The notes: generated from the letters alone by a model not told the origin. DNA of 21,209 nucleotides from an uncultured Oscillospiraceae bacterium (GCA_905193225.1 CAJJNV010000028.1:1-21209); one strand, 5' to 3'; positions 1-7,642 are shown, counted from the first letter of the stretch. Translations and numbers: made by a program.

Positions 1-224
1 TTGAAGATTTATATGGCTTCCGTATTGATAAACTTGATGACGAGCTTTGCATACGCCTTGATAAAGGTATGGGCATAAACTATCTTACAATGTTTGATAT
101 GTTTTCCGCTTGGCAGGAACAAGCGGAAAAGTTCAAAAACGGAGAAATCACGAAAGAGGTATATGACCGTTGGCGTTACAACTATCCTGCAAGTAATGCG
201 CTAAACGCTAAAGAGAATAAATAA
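1..224 (+). CDS. C-terminal end of an unrecognised protein (5' end outside window)
   Basis: An open frame starting at base 3 runs to a TAA at 222-224 and gives the last 73 residues of a protein that begins left of the window. The tail is hydrophilic and helical-looking and contains a W-x-x-x-A-x-K-F-K-x-G-E-I-T segment followed by YDRWRYNYP. I do not recognise the family. The stop lies one base before the ATG of the next gene, so the two are probably co-transcribed. The DNA is AT-rich compared with guaA and the rest of the chromosome, and the gene lies on the element side of the putative guaA attachment junction. I infer that it is cargo of an integrated element; its function is unknown. Confidence 0.6.
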   Translation, partial: EDLYGFRIDKLDDELCIRLDKGMGINYLTMFDMFSAWQEQAEKFKNGEITKEVYDRWRYNYPASNALNAKENK

Positions 225-225
225 T

Positions 226-909
226 ATGGATAAACTTATACCAATTGGCATTTTGTTAGGTGTCGCTATAATCGGCTTTATTTCAAAATTTTTAGAACTT
301 GGTGATATTCGCAGCAGATATGAATTTACTGTCGAATATCGAAACAAATTTATAAACTTCTTAAATGAACTTTTTCAAAAGCGTAGTTTTAATCAACAGT
401 TATATTACGAACTAACTGGAAAAGTCAAAGAAATGCAATATGAGTTAGGTGCAGACGGTGTATATGCTTATGTTCAAGACAATTTAAAAGGATATGCAAC
501 AAACAATTACGAATTACTTGTAAACTTTTTGCCTGAGACCCGCAATGCTATAAGAAATCAAGGCAATATCATCTTGATGGAAAGATGGAACCAAGCAGTT
601 CAAGATTGTGATGATATGTTTCTTCGACATTTAGGTACTCTAAAACTTGCCGAAGAAAAAATCAAAAGAAGTCTTAAAAACCCTTTTTCAGACTTTGCTG
701 AAGGAGTTAAACTTATAATTTCTTTGCCAGTGCTACTGTTAAAATGGTTTGGATTTATATCAGCAGAAAGTAGCACAAAAATCAAAAAGAACCCGATTCT
801 AAAGATTATCAATTTTTTTGTTACCACTGTAAGTTTTGTAAGTGGAATTATGGCAATAGTTATGGGATGGAATGCTTTTTGGGCACTAATTAAATCATTT
901 ATAAAATAA
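226..909 (+). CDS. Small membrane protein of unknown function, element cargo
   Basis: This is a 227-residue protein I cannot assign to a family. A hydrophobic helix lies at about residues 4-23 and is probably a membrane anchor. A long charged, mostly helical central part (about 25-155) follows, and then two more hydrophobic stretches at about 160-178 and 194-226. No catalytic motif or cysteine cluster is visible. The start ATG comes one base after the stop of the preceding gene with only a weak purine-rich stretch ahead (aaagagaa), which suggests translational coupling. Codons are strongly AT-rich (AAA, ATT, TTT, TTA), unlike the nearby housekeeping genes. A bidirectional terminator follows directly. 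I infer that it is the last gene of an integrated element ending at guaA. It could belong to an abortive-infection or immunity function, but nothing in the sequence proves that. Confidence 0.7.
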   Translation: MDKLIPIGILLGVAIIGFISKFLELGDIRSRYEFTVEYRNKFINFLNELFQKRSFNQQLYYELTGKVKEMQYELGADGVYAYVQDNLKGYATNNYELLVNFLPETRNAIRNQGNIILMERWNQAVQDCDDMFLRHLGTLKLAEEKIKRSLKNPFSDFAEGVKLIISLPVLLLKWFGFISAESSTKIKKNPILKIINFFVTTVSFVSGIMAIVMGWNAFWALIKSFIK

Positions 910-913
910 ACAC

Positions 914-956
914 AAAAAAAGGCATTACCGACTGCAAAAGTCAGTAATGCCTTTTT
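914..956. terminator. Bidirectional intrinsic terminator
   Basis: The segment 921-933 pairs with 939-951 with a single C-A mismatch, closing a short GCAAA-type loop. A run of seven A precedes the stem and five T follow it, so it can stop transcription arriving from the small membrane gene (plus strand) and from guaA (minus strand). Confidence 0.85.
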
Positions 957-993
957 AGAATATATTAAGATAATTGTACCCGCAAACCACAGG

Positions 994-1014
994 AAACGCA
1001 CAATAAATGCGTTT
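994..1014. repeat. Short inverted repeat near element end
   Basis: AAACGCA at 994-1000 and TGCGTTT at 1008-1014 form a perfect 7-bp inverted repeat around a 7-base AT-rich loop. It sits between the terminator and the guaA junction. It may be a protein-binding site of the integration apparatus or a minor hairpin in the guaA 3' untranslated region; the sequence does not decide. Confidence 0.4.
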
Positions 1015-1021
1015 TGCAGTC

Positions 1022-1040
1022 TGCTATCATTTTGCTATCA
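1022..1040. repeat. Tandem TGCTATCA direct repeats, possible integrase arm sites
   Basis: TGCTATCA occurs at 1022-1029 and again at 1033-1040, an 11-base period close to one helical turn. Short direct repeats next to the core site are typical of the arm-type binding sites of tyrosine integrases. Their position about 60 bases from the 3' end of guaA fits an attachment region. The assignment is by position and form only; no integrase is visible in the window. Confidence 0.45.
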
Positions 1041-1120
1041 AATCGGGAATTTGAGAGCCTAAAGCCCAGTGTTTATGCGGGTTTACGCAACTCTTGATAT
1101 TATTCCCACTCGATGGTTGC
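1041..1120. other. Probable attachment junction at the 3' end of guaA
   Basis: The last codons and stop of guaA (1100-1120 on this strand) form the boundary between AT-rich DNA on the left and higher-GC chromosomal genes on the right. The 3' end of guaA is an established insertion target for genomic islands and integrative elements, because the conserved PATIEWE codons supply a constant core. The exact core and its partner copy cannot be delimited, since the other end of the element lies outside the window. Confidence 0.45.
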
Positions 1121-2386
1121 GGGGGGCTTATCGGTGACGTCATAGAGCACGCGGTTGACCGATTTGACCTCGGTGGTTATGCGGCGGGAAATGCTTCGGA
1201 TGAGTGAAATGGGAAGGTCGGCCCACTCGGCGGTCATATAATCGGTGGTGTTGACGGCGCGCAGCGCAATGGTGTATTCAAAGGTTCTGTGGCCGCCGCG
1301 TACGCCGGTTGTGCGGGTCTCGGGGATAATGGCAAAATACTGGCCTATCTTTTTGGAGTAGCCTGCCTTTTCGATCTCTTCGCAGAAAATGGCGTCGGCT
1401 TCTCTTAAAATTTCAAGCCGTTCTTTTGTTATTATTCCCACGCACCTTACGGCAAGGCCGGGGCCGGGGAAGGGCTGGCGGTTGACGATATATTCCGGCA
1501 GTGCAAGCTCGGCCGCAAGACGGCGCACCTCGTCTTTAAAGAGCATTTTAAGCGGTTCCACAAGGCCCTTGAAATTGATTTTCTCGGGAAGGCCGCCCAC
1601 ATTGTGGTGGCTCTTAACCATTTTTGCACCGGCCGTTCCCGATTCGATTATGTCGGGATATATTGTGCCTTGGGCAAGGTATTCGGCATCACCGAATTTC
1701 TCGGCTTCGGATTCAAAAATTCTGATAAATTCTTCGCCGATTATCTTTCTCTTTTGCTCGGGGTCGGAAATCCCCACAAGCTTGAAAAGAAACTTGGTTT
1801 CGGCGTTTACCCGCACAAAGGTCATATCTCGGTCTTTAAAGGCGGCTTCTACCTGGTCGCCCTCGTTTTTGCGCATAAGGCCGGTGTCGACAAATATGCA
1901 AATGAGGCGGTCGCCGATGGCTTTTGAAAGCAGAGCGGCAAGCACCGAAGAATCTACGCCTCCAGAAAGTCCGAGAATGACGCGGCTTTCACCCACCTGC
2001 TCTCTGATCTGCTCAACGCTTTCGTCGATAAAGGCCTTGACCGACCAGTCGCCCGAAAATTCGCAGGTGTTTTTCAAAAACGTGTTGAGGCAGACCTTAC
2101 CCTTTCCGCTTGAAAGGGCTTCCACCGATATTCCTGCGCCCTGGCCGACCTCAAGCACCGGTACGCCAAGCTCATCCACCCAGGAAAGTTTTTGCCTGTG
2201 GATAAGGGGGATGTCTTGATAGGAACCGGTTATTATAATTCCCTTTGGCTCGGATTCTTTAAGCTTTTCGGGGGTGACGGTGGCGGGTAAAACCTCGCAG
2301 AAAACGTCACATTCCCTTACCTTTCTTGCTACGGTTTGAGCCTGAGGGCCGCCTACGCTGAGCACAATCATTTTTTCGTGTTTCAT
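1100..2386 (-). CDS. guaA: GMP synthase with a reduced, active-site-less glutaminase domain
   Basis: GMP synthase aminates XMP to GMP using ATP in purine synthesis. The ATP-pyrophosphatase part is complete: P-loop SGGVDSS at residues 141-147, QPFPGPGLAVR at 304-314 and the usual dimerisation/XMP-binding C-terminus ending KPPATIEWE. The protein has only 428 residues; bacterial GuaA is normally about 510-525 with the P-loop near residue 230. The missing part is in the N-terminal class I glutaminase. The first 60 residues still align (VARKVRE, then KGIIITGS), but the GICYG nucleophile elbow is replaced by EVGQGAG at 79-85. About 90 residues carrying the catalytic His-x-Glu motif are absent, and the frame resumes at NTFLKNTCEFSGDW. 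The reading frame is clean. It must use free ammonia or a separate glutaminase subunit (inference). The start ATG overlaps the rqcH stop (ATGA), with GGAGGAG upstream inside rqcH. Confidence 0.93.
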   Translation of the reverse strand: MKHEKMIVLSVGGPQAQTVARKVRECDVFCEVLPATVTPEKLKESEPKGIIITGSYQDIPLIHRQKLSWVDELGVPVLEVGQGAGISVEALSSGKGKVCLNTFLKNTCEFSGDWSVKAFIDESVEQIREQVGESRVILGLSGGVDSSVLAALLSKAIGDRLICIFVDTGLMRKNEGDQVEAAFKDRDMTFVRVNAETKFLFKLVGISDPEQKRKIIGEEFIRIFESEAEKFGDAEYLAQGTIYPDIIESGTAGAKMVKSHHNVGGLPEKINFKGLVEPLKMLFKDEVRRLAAELALPEYIVNRQPFPGPGLAVRCVGIITKERLEILREADAIFCEEIEKAGYSKKIGQYFAIIPETRTTGVRGGHRTFEYTIALRAVNTTDYMTAEWADLPISLIRSISRRITTEVKSVNRVLYDVTDKPPATIEWE

Positions 2387-4158
2387 TTTTTCTCCTCCGT
2401 TTTTGCGTTGTCTTTTAGTCTTTTGACAAGGTCTTTGTCGGGAGTGACAAAAGCCGTGTTATAGCTTTCGTATATTACAAAGCCGAATGGTGCGCCCGAC
2501 GGTTTTTTTACCCGCCGCACGGAACAAAAGTCCACCGCCACGCCCCGGCTTTCGGACGCTTTTGAAAGGGTGGCGGCAATAATTGCCGCTTCGGTAAGGG
2601 TGCTGTCGGGAACGGTCTTTCCGCCGCTTTTGACAATAACGTGGCTGCCGGCACTATCCTTAATGTGAAACCAGATGTCGTTTTTATCAGCCTCTTTAAG
2701 GGTGAGTCGATCGTTTTGCTTGTTGTTTTTTCCGGCCAGAATGTCGAATCCGTCGGACGAAACAAACCGTTCAAAGGGAAGGGGCTTTTCTTTTGATTTC
2801 TTTTGCCCCGCTCTTTTGATATATCCCGAGTCGACAAGCTCGCTTCTTATTTCGGCAAGCTCGGCTGCCGTATTTGCACGGGAAAGCTCGTCGAAAACGC
2901 TTTCGATGTATTTAAGATCCTGCTCGCCTTTTTGAATGAATCCTTCTAAAAGCTGAGAGGCGGTGCAGGCCTTGCGATATTCTTTAAAATACTTTTGAGC
3001 GTTTTGGGCGGGGGACAGGGCGGCGTTTAGGGGAATCTTTATCTGCTCGAGATTTTCGGAATAATAATCGGTCACCGTGCAGGAGGTGTCCCCGGGTTTT
3101 ATGGCGTGAATATTTGCCTTTATAAGCTCGCCGTATTTACGCTTGTGGTCGCTGCTTCTGGCCTTTTCGAGCTCGGCTTTCCGTATATTTATTTTTTTTG
3201 AAATGCGGGAGGAAGCGTTTGAAAGAAGTCTTAAAATATCCTGAGAGGCCGAGTGTATTCTTGCCTTTTGTTCCCGCTCGGAGTAGTATTCGTCCAAGGC
3301 TTTCGACAGGCTGCCGAATTCCTTTACGTCGGCGGCGCTGCCGTATTGCGATATTTCCAAAAAAGAAAAATCGAACGGCTTTTGATTTTTATCAATGAGA
3401 ATAACAGGATGACATTTCCCGCTTTGGAGGGTGGATTTTAAGGTTTCAAGTTCCTTCTTCAGTCGATCCTTTAAAATGCTTCCGAATTCCGAAAGGGGAG
3501 TATCGGTCTTATCGGTGACACGGTGTTCAATCTCTCTGCAAACGATGGGGGAAAGCCCCTGTGTGACCGAAAGCAGCGCCGACGAAAGATTCCTTTCTCC
3601 GCTTGATAAAACCGCGTCTATTATTTTGTCGATGGGATCAACGGTCAAATCGAGCCAATCGGCCTTGGGAGGCATTGCATAGGTAACGCCGGGCATTAAA
3701 ATTCTCGCTGTGTCGGACACGTCGGTGCGGCGCACGGCATCGGTCACCTTGCCGTTTTGGTCGATGAGCACGATGTTTGATGTCCTGCCCATAACCTCGC
3801 AGGCAAGGGTCAGATTTACCCTATCGCCCAGCTCGTTTGACCCTTCAAAGTCGATGAAGGCCACACGTTCGAGTCCTTCCTGACGGATACCCAGCACCTT
3901 TGCACCCACAAGCTTTTTGCGGAAAAGCATACAAAGCATGGGGGGAGAAGGAGGATTTTCGATGGGAGTCTCGGTAAGCTGTATGCGCGCTCCAGAAGGG
4001 TTGGCTGAAAGAAGCAGTCTACCCGAAAAATTTTTGTTCCTTAAAGCTAAAACAAAAACGGTTTTTGAAGGTTGAAAAATTTTATCAACCCTTGCGCCGA
4101 CAATGAGAGGTTCAAGCTCGCCTATCATCAGTTTTAAAAATGCTCCGTCAAAAGCCAT
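2383..4158 (-). CDS. rqcH: NFACT family protein RqcH (ribosome quality control, Ala-tailing)
   Basis: RqcH binds stalled 50S-peptidyl-tRNA complexes and recruits tRNA-Ala to add C-terminal alanine tails that mark the chain for degradation; older annotations call it fibronectin-binding protein. The order is NFACT-N at the start (FDGAFL, then GARVDKIFQPSK, LLLSANPSGARI, PPSPPMLCMLFRKKL), a central helical/coiled-coil part and a C-terminal NFACT-R domain with DIWFHIKDSAGSHVIVK at about 494-510. I place the start at 4158, not the upstream ATG at 4164. The Shine-Dalgarno AAAGGAGG (4166-4173) is 7 bases from 4158 but only 1 from 4164, and family members begin M-x-FDG. This gives 591 residues. The Asp-Arg pair that in B. 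subtilis (D97/R98) contacts tRNA reads Glu-Arg here. It is the first gene of an operon with guaA. Confidence 0.93.
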   Translation of the reverse strand: MAFDGAFLKLMIGELEPLIVGARVDKIFQPSKTVFVLALRNKNFSGRLLLSANPSGARIQLTETPIENPPSPPMLCMLFRKKLVGAKVLGIRQEGLERVAFIDFEGSNELGDRVNLTLACEVMGRTSNIVLIDQNGKVTDAVRRTDVSDTARILMPGVTYAMPPKADWLDLTVDPIDKIIDAVLSSGERNLSSALLSVTQGLSPIVCREIEHRVTDKTDTPLSEFGSILKDRLKKELETLKSTLQSGKCHPVILIDKNQKPFDFSFLEISQYGSAADVKEFGSLSKALDEYYSEREQKARIHSASQDILRLLSNASSRISKKINIRKAELEKARSSDHKRKYGELIKANIHAIKPGDTSCTVTDYYSENLEQIKIPLNAALSPAQNAQKYFKEYRKACTASQLLEGFIQKGEQDLKYIESVFDELSRANTAAELAEIRSELVDSGYIKRAGQKKSKEKPLPFERFVSSDGFDILAGKNNKQNDRLTLKEADKNDIWFHIKDSAGSHVIVKSGGKTVPDSTLTEAAIIAATLSKASESRGVAVDFCSVRRVKKPSGAPFGFVIYESYNTAFVTPDKDLVKRLKDNAKTEEKK

Positions 4159-4321
4159 GGCCATTCCTCCTTTCGGTCGATGTTTTTATAAAACCATTTG
4201 TGCAGCTGCATCGGTATCTGTTGCTTATGGGACTTTCAAAAATTCCGTCGAAAAAGCAAATGTTCTGCCGCAAAATGCCGCAAAAGCACTGTGCCAAACA
4301 CAATATTACGGTTCAAAAATC

Positions 4322-4350
4322 ATTATAACACACAAAATATGAGATTACAA
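4322..4350 (-). promoter_or_regulatory. SigA-type promoter for rqcH-guaA
   Basis: On the minus strand, TTGTAA (complement of 4345-4350), a 17-base spacer and a perfect TATAAT (complement of 4322-4327) point toward rqcH. The predicted transcript leader is about 155 bases long. I saw no attenuator or riboswitch in that leader that I could name. Confidence 0.7.
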
Positions 4351-4361
4351 CGAAAAAAAGC

Positions 4362-4391
4362 TTTACAACGCAATTATTTTCGGTATATAAT
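4362..4391 (+). promoter_or_regulatory. SigA-type promoter for hprK operon
   Basis: TTTACA at 4362-4367, an 18-base spacer and TATAAT at 4386-4391 lie about 130 bases ahead of hprK. This promoter is back-to-back with the rqcH promoter, only 11 bases apart, so the two may interfere with each other or share a regulator. The rest of the 355-base gap holds no gene I can support; its open frames have no homology-like features. Confidence 0.7.
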
Positions 4392-4519
4392 ATACAATGT
4401 ACAAGCATCTTTAAAACGGAAAAGAATGTTAAGTCGGCAAGTAAGAAGGAAACGGGCCGGCGTCATTATCGCATATAAAAGCTTTTTTAATTCAGGTTAA
4501 AAGGAAAGGAAGAAAAAGA

Positions 4520-5485
4520 ATGGAAAAGAAATATTCTGTTTCGCTTGCCAAGATAATCAGCGAATTTGCTCTTGAACAGATTTATATGCCTTGTGATCCG
4601 GCCGATCTGTTTGTAACCACCTCCGACATTAACCGCCCGGGTCTTCAGCTTGCGGGGTTTTTCGAATTTTTTGATAACGACCGCATTCAGATAATCGGAA
4701 GAAACGAGACTACATATCTTCAGGAAAGCGATTCCGCTTTGAGATTTGAGCACATAAAGGAGCTTGTTTCGAGAAAGCCTCCCGCAGTTATAATAACCAG
4801 AGGAATCGAGCCTCTTTCGGAAATAATACAAATGGCCAACAAATATAAGGTGCCGATACTTCGCACAAACGACACCACATCGGCCTTTATGTCGGCTCTC
4901 ATATCCTTCCTTAATGTTGAGCTTGCACCGAGAATTACCCGCCACGGAGTGCTTGTTGAGGTGTACGGCGAAGGTGTGCTTATGCTGGGCGAGAGCGGAG
5001 TCGGTAAAAGTGAAACGGCCATTGAGCTTGTAAAGCGAGGCCATCGTCTCATTGCCGACGACGCGGTGGAAATACGCAGGGTATCATCAAAAACCCTGGT
5101 TGGTTCTTCTCCCGATAACATTCGGCATTTTATAGAGCTTAGAGGAATAGGAATTATAAACGCCAGAAGAATATTCGGTATCGGCTCGGTTAAAATGACC
5201 GAAAAGATCGATATGGTGGTAAACCTCGAACAATGGGACAAAAACAAGGTTTACGACCGTATGGGCACAGTCAGCGAAAAAACAAGAATACTTGATCTTG
5301 ATGTTACATCGGTCACCATACCGGTAAAGCCCGGCCGAAATCTTGCGGTCATTATCGAGGTTGCCGCAATGAACAACCGTCAGAAAAAGATGGGATATAA
5401 CGCGGCCCAGGAGCTTCTTCACAAGCTTGGACTTGAAACCGAAGTCGAGACCGAGCAGCAGAATAACATCTGGCCTGAAATATAG
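4520..5485 (+). CDS. hprK: HPr kinase/phosphorylase
   Basis: HprK phosphorylates HPr at Ser46, and removes that phosphate, in response to fructose-1,6-bisphosphate, ATP and phosphate. It sets CcpA-dependent carbon catabolite repression in Gram-positive bacteria. The 321 residues match the family length. The N-terminal domain covers about 1-130. The catalytic domain has the conserved His142 (TRHG), Walker A GESGVGKS at 157-164, RLIADDAVEI at 176-185 and the signature ELRGIGIINARRIFG at 206-220. The start ATG follows an AGGAAAGGAAG Shine-Dalgarno. It is the first gene of a plus-strand series and lies 15 bases from the ROK glucokinase, whose Shine-Dalgarno overlaps the hprK stop. No HPr gene is present in this window. 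Confidence 0.97.
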   Translation: MEKKYSVSLAKIISEFALEQIYMPCDPADLFVTTSDINRPGLQLAGFFEFFDNDRIQIIGRNETTYLQESDSALRFEHIKELVSRKPPAVIITRGIEPLSEIIQMANKYKVPILRTNDTTSAFMSALISFLNVELAPRITRHGVLVEVYGEGVLMLGESGVGKSETAIELVKRGHRLIADDAVEIRRVSSKTLVGSSPDNIRHFIELRGIGIINARRIFGIGSVKMTEKIDMVVNLEQWDKNKVYDRMGTVSEKTRILDLDVTSVTIPVKPGRNLAVIIEVAAMNNRQKKMGYNAAQELLHKLGLETEVETEQQNNIWPEI

Positions 5486-5500
5486 GAGGAAAATCATAAA

Positions 5501-6454
5501 ATGTATCATATAGGAATAGATTTAGGCGGAACAAACATTGCCGTCGGAGTTACCAACGATGATCTTAAAATTATAGGCCGCGGAAGAAGAAAAACCCCTC
5601 AGGGTGCCGATTCCGACACCATTTTGAAGGAAATGGCGGCAGCTTCCTTGGCGGCGGTACAGGACGCGGGACTGACCATGTCGGATATTTCAGATGCAGG
5701 CATTGCCGCCCCGGGCACAATCAATTCCGAAACGGGAATAATTAAGTATTCAAACAACATAAAATTTGAAAACTATCCTGCCGTTGAAAAGTTAAAGGAG
5801 CTTTTGAAGATAGACAAATGCTTCATCGCAAACGACGCCAACGCCGCCGCATACGGAGAACTGCTTGCGGGAGCGGGAAAGGGCTGCAAAAACTTTGTGG
5901 CCGTGACCCTCGGTACCGGTGTCGGAAGCGGAATTATAATCAACGGAAAAATTCTCACCGGTTCAAACTTTGCCGGTGCAGAGGTCGGTCATACATATCT
6001 TATTGCCGGAGGGGAAAAATGCTCCTGCGGAAACTGCGGCTGCTTTGAGGCGTATGCTTCGGCCACCGCCCTTAAACGTCAGACCGCAAGGGCGATGAAG
6101 GAACATCCCGATTCGCTTATGTGGAAGATCGCCAAAAGTCCCGAGCAGGTCGACGGAAGAACGGCCTTTGACGCTATGAGAAAGAACGACAAAGCCGGCA
6201 AAGAGGTGGTTGATAACTACATCCGTTATGTGGCAGCCGGAATTGTCAATATCATAAATATCTTCCAGCCAGAGTTTGTCTGTATAGGTGGGGGAATATG
6301 CAACGAAAAAGAAACCCTGCTTGCTCCCATCAGAGAATTTATCAACAAACACGATTATAACCGCGATCCTTCCGTACGTGCAAAGCTTGTTACGGCGGTG
6401 CTCGGTAACGATGCCGGAATTATCGGCGCAGCGGGACTTTATCGGCTTAATTGA
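5501..6454 (+). CDS. glcK: ROK family glucokinase
   Basis: This cytoplasmic sugar kinase probably phosphorylates glucose to glucose-6-phosphate with ATP. It has 317 residues. The N-terminal phosphate loop is GIDLGGTN (5-12), the catalytic Asp lies in FIANDANAAAYGE (Asp112), and glycine-rich TLGTGVGSG is at about 136-144. The ROK zinc-binding set consists of EVGH (161-164) and CSCGNCGCFE (174-183). There is no N-terminal helix-turn-helix, so it is an enzyme and not a ROK repressor. A strong AGGAGG Shine-Dalgarno overlaps the hprK stop codon, so the two genes are co-transcribed and both act at the entry of glycolysis. Another hexose such as fructose or N-acetylmannosamine cannot be excluded, but the conserved neighbourhood favours glucose. 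Confidence 0.93.
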   Translation: MYHIGIDLGGTNIAVGVTNDDLKIIGRGRRKTPQGADSDTILKEMAAASLAAVQDAGLTMSDISDAGIAAPGTINSETGIIKYSNNIKFENYPAVEKLKELLKIDKCFIANDANAAAYGELLAGAGKGCKNFVAVTLGTGVGSGIIINGKILTGSNFAGAEVGHTYLIAGGEKCSCGNCGCFEAYASATALKRQTARAMKEHPDSLMWKIAKSPEQVDGRTAFDAMRKNDKAGKEVVDNYIRYVAAGIVNIINIFQPEFVCIGGGICNEKETLLAPIREFINKHDYNRDPSVRAKLVTAVLGNDAGIIGAAGLYRLN

Positions 6455-6571
6455 TTGTCGGCATAACCAACTGCAGAGTTGATTGAACGTTGGTGTAATT
6501 TGCTGACAGCCGCCCGGCGAAAAGCTTTGTGCGACGAAACTAAACCTGTAAGATAACGGGGTGCTTTTGAT

Positions 6572-7480
6572 TTGGATAATATGGAATCACTGAAAGAATA
6601 TTGCGAAACCGCCGGCTGTGCCTATCTTGAAAATGAGCCTATGTCTGCTCATACCACATTTCGCATAGGCGGTAAGGCAGATGTGTTTATAAAACCGGCT
6701 TCGGAAGAGGTGCTTAAAGGGGTGCTTGCCGCTCTTAAAGAAACGGGCGTTCCTTATTACTGCATCGGCGGCGGTTCAAACCTGCTGGTCAGCGATTTCG
6801 GTATACGGGGCGCGGCTCTTTATACCGGCGGATTTTCCGATATGGCGCTGCTCGACGGTTGTGTTATCGAATGCGGTGCCGGAGTAAAGCTTTCCCGTAT
6901 GTGCTCTTTTGCTCTTGAAAATTCTCTTTCTGGATGTGAGTTTGCCTGGGGTATACCCGGAACGGTGGGCGGAGCGGTTTATATGAATGCCGGAGCTTAC
7001 GGGGGAGAGGTAAAGGATATAATAGTGTCGGCAAGGCATATGACTCCCGACGGAGAAATCGAGGAAGTGCCGGCGGAAAACCTTAAACTCGGTTATCGCA
7101 CAAGCGTTTACGACAAAAACAAAAATGTAATTCTTTCGGCCAAATTTAAGCTTCATCCGGGAGATAAAAACGAAATAAGAGAAAAAATGGACGACCTTCT
7201 TGCACGAAGGAAGGATAAGCAACCCATTGATTTGCCAAGCGCAGGAAGCACCTTTAAACGGCCCGAGGGACATTTTGCAGGAACCCTTATTGAGCAATGC
7301 GGCCTTAAGGGAACGGCAGTGGGCGGAGCAATGGTCAGCGAAAAACACGCGGGATTTGTTGTTAATGTAAGCGGAGAAGCCACCTGCAGCGAGGTGCTCA
7401 GGCTTATCGAACTTGTTAAAAATACCGTTTTTGAAAAAACAGGCGTGCTTCTTGAGCCTGAGGTCAAGGTCGTAAAATAG
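6572..7480 (+). CDS. murB: UDP-N-acetylenolpyruvoylglucosamine reductase MurB
   Basis: MurB is a FAD flavoenzyme that reduces the enolpyruvyl ether with NADPH to form UDP-N-acetylmuramate in peptidoglycan synthesis. FAD-binding segments are TFRIGGKADVFIKP (29-42), CIGGGSNLLVSDFGIRG (64-80) and WGIPGTVGGAVYMNAGAYGG (126-145). The substrate/catalytic parts are YRTS (Arg176), SAGSTFKRPEG with the proton-donor Ser226, and LLEPEVKVV with Glu296. The start is TTG at 6572, because GGGGTG lies 8 bases upstream; the ATG at 6581 would be 17 bases away. The 302-residue form lacks the extra C-terminal loop of E. coli-type (type I) enzymes. It sits 117 bases after glcK without an evident terminator. The gap has only a weak 5-bp hairpin. 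Confidence 0.96.
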   Translation: MDNMESLKEYCETAGCAYLENEPMSAHTTFRIGGKADVFIKPASEEVLKGVLAALKETGVPYYCIGGGSNLLVSDFGIRGAALYTGGFSDMALLDGCVIECGAGVKLSRMCSFALENSLSGCEFAWGIPGTVGGAVYMNAGAYGGEVKDIIVSARHMTPDGEIEEVPAENLKLGYRTSVYDKNKNVILSAKFKLHPGDKNEIREKMDDLLARRKDKQPIDLPSAGSTFKRPEGHFAGTLIEQCGLKGTAVGGAMVSEKHAGFVVNVSGEATCSEVLRLIELVKNTVFEKTGVLLEPEVKVVK

Positions 7481-7642
7481 CGAATATAAATTAAAAAAAT
7501 CGGCAGTGCGGGTTAAAAAATTGCCGGATAACATTATAAAATAAAGATCGGAAACAAAAAAACGGGAATTTTAATAATCAAAAAAAGCAGGAAATGATAT
7601 TTGAAAATAAAATTCGGAAGGAAAAATAGAGGAAGTGAAATA

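Noticed and set aside
1389..2219. Open frame of 276 codons antisense to guaA
   Set aside because: It mirrors guaA codons, is Ser/Pro/Arg-rich without domains and has no ribosome-binding site; guaA is certain here.
4198..4500. Small open frames in the rqcH-hprK gap
   Set aside because: They cross both promoters, lack ribosome-binding sites and look random.
7601..7642. Upstream TTG start for rapZ
   Set aside because: It adds 14 basic residues before the conserved M-x-F-V-I-V-T-G start and lacks the well-placed AGAGGAAG that serves ATG 7643.
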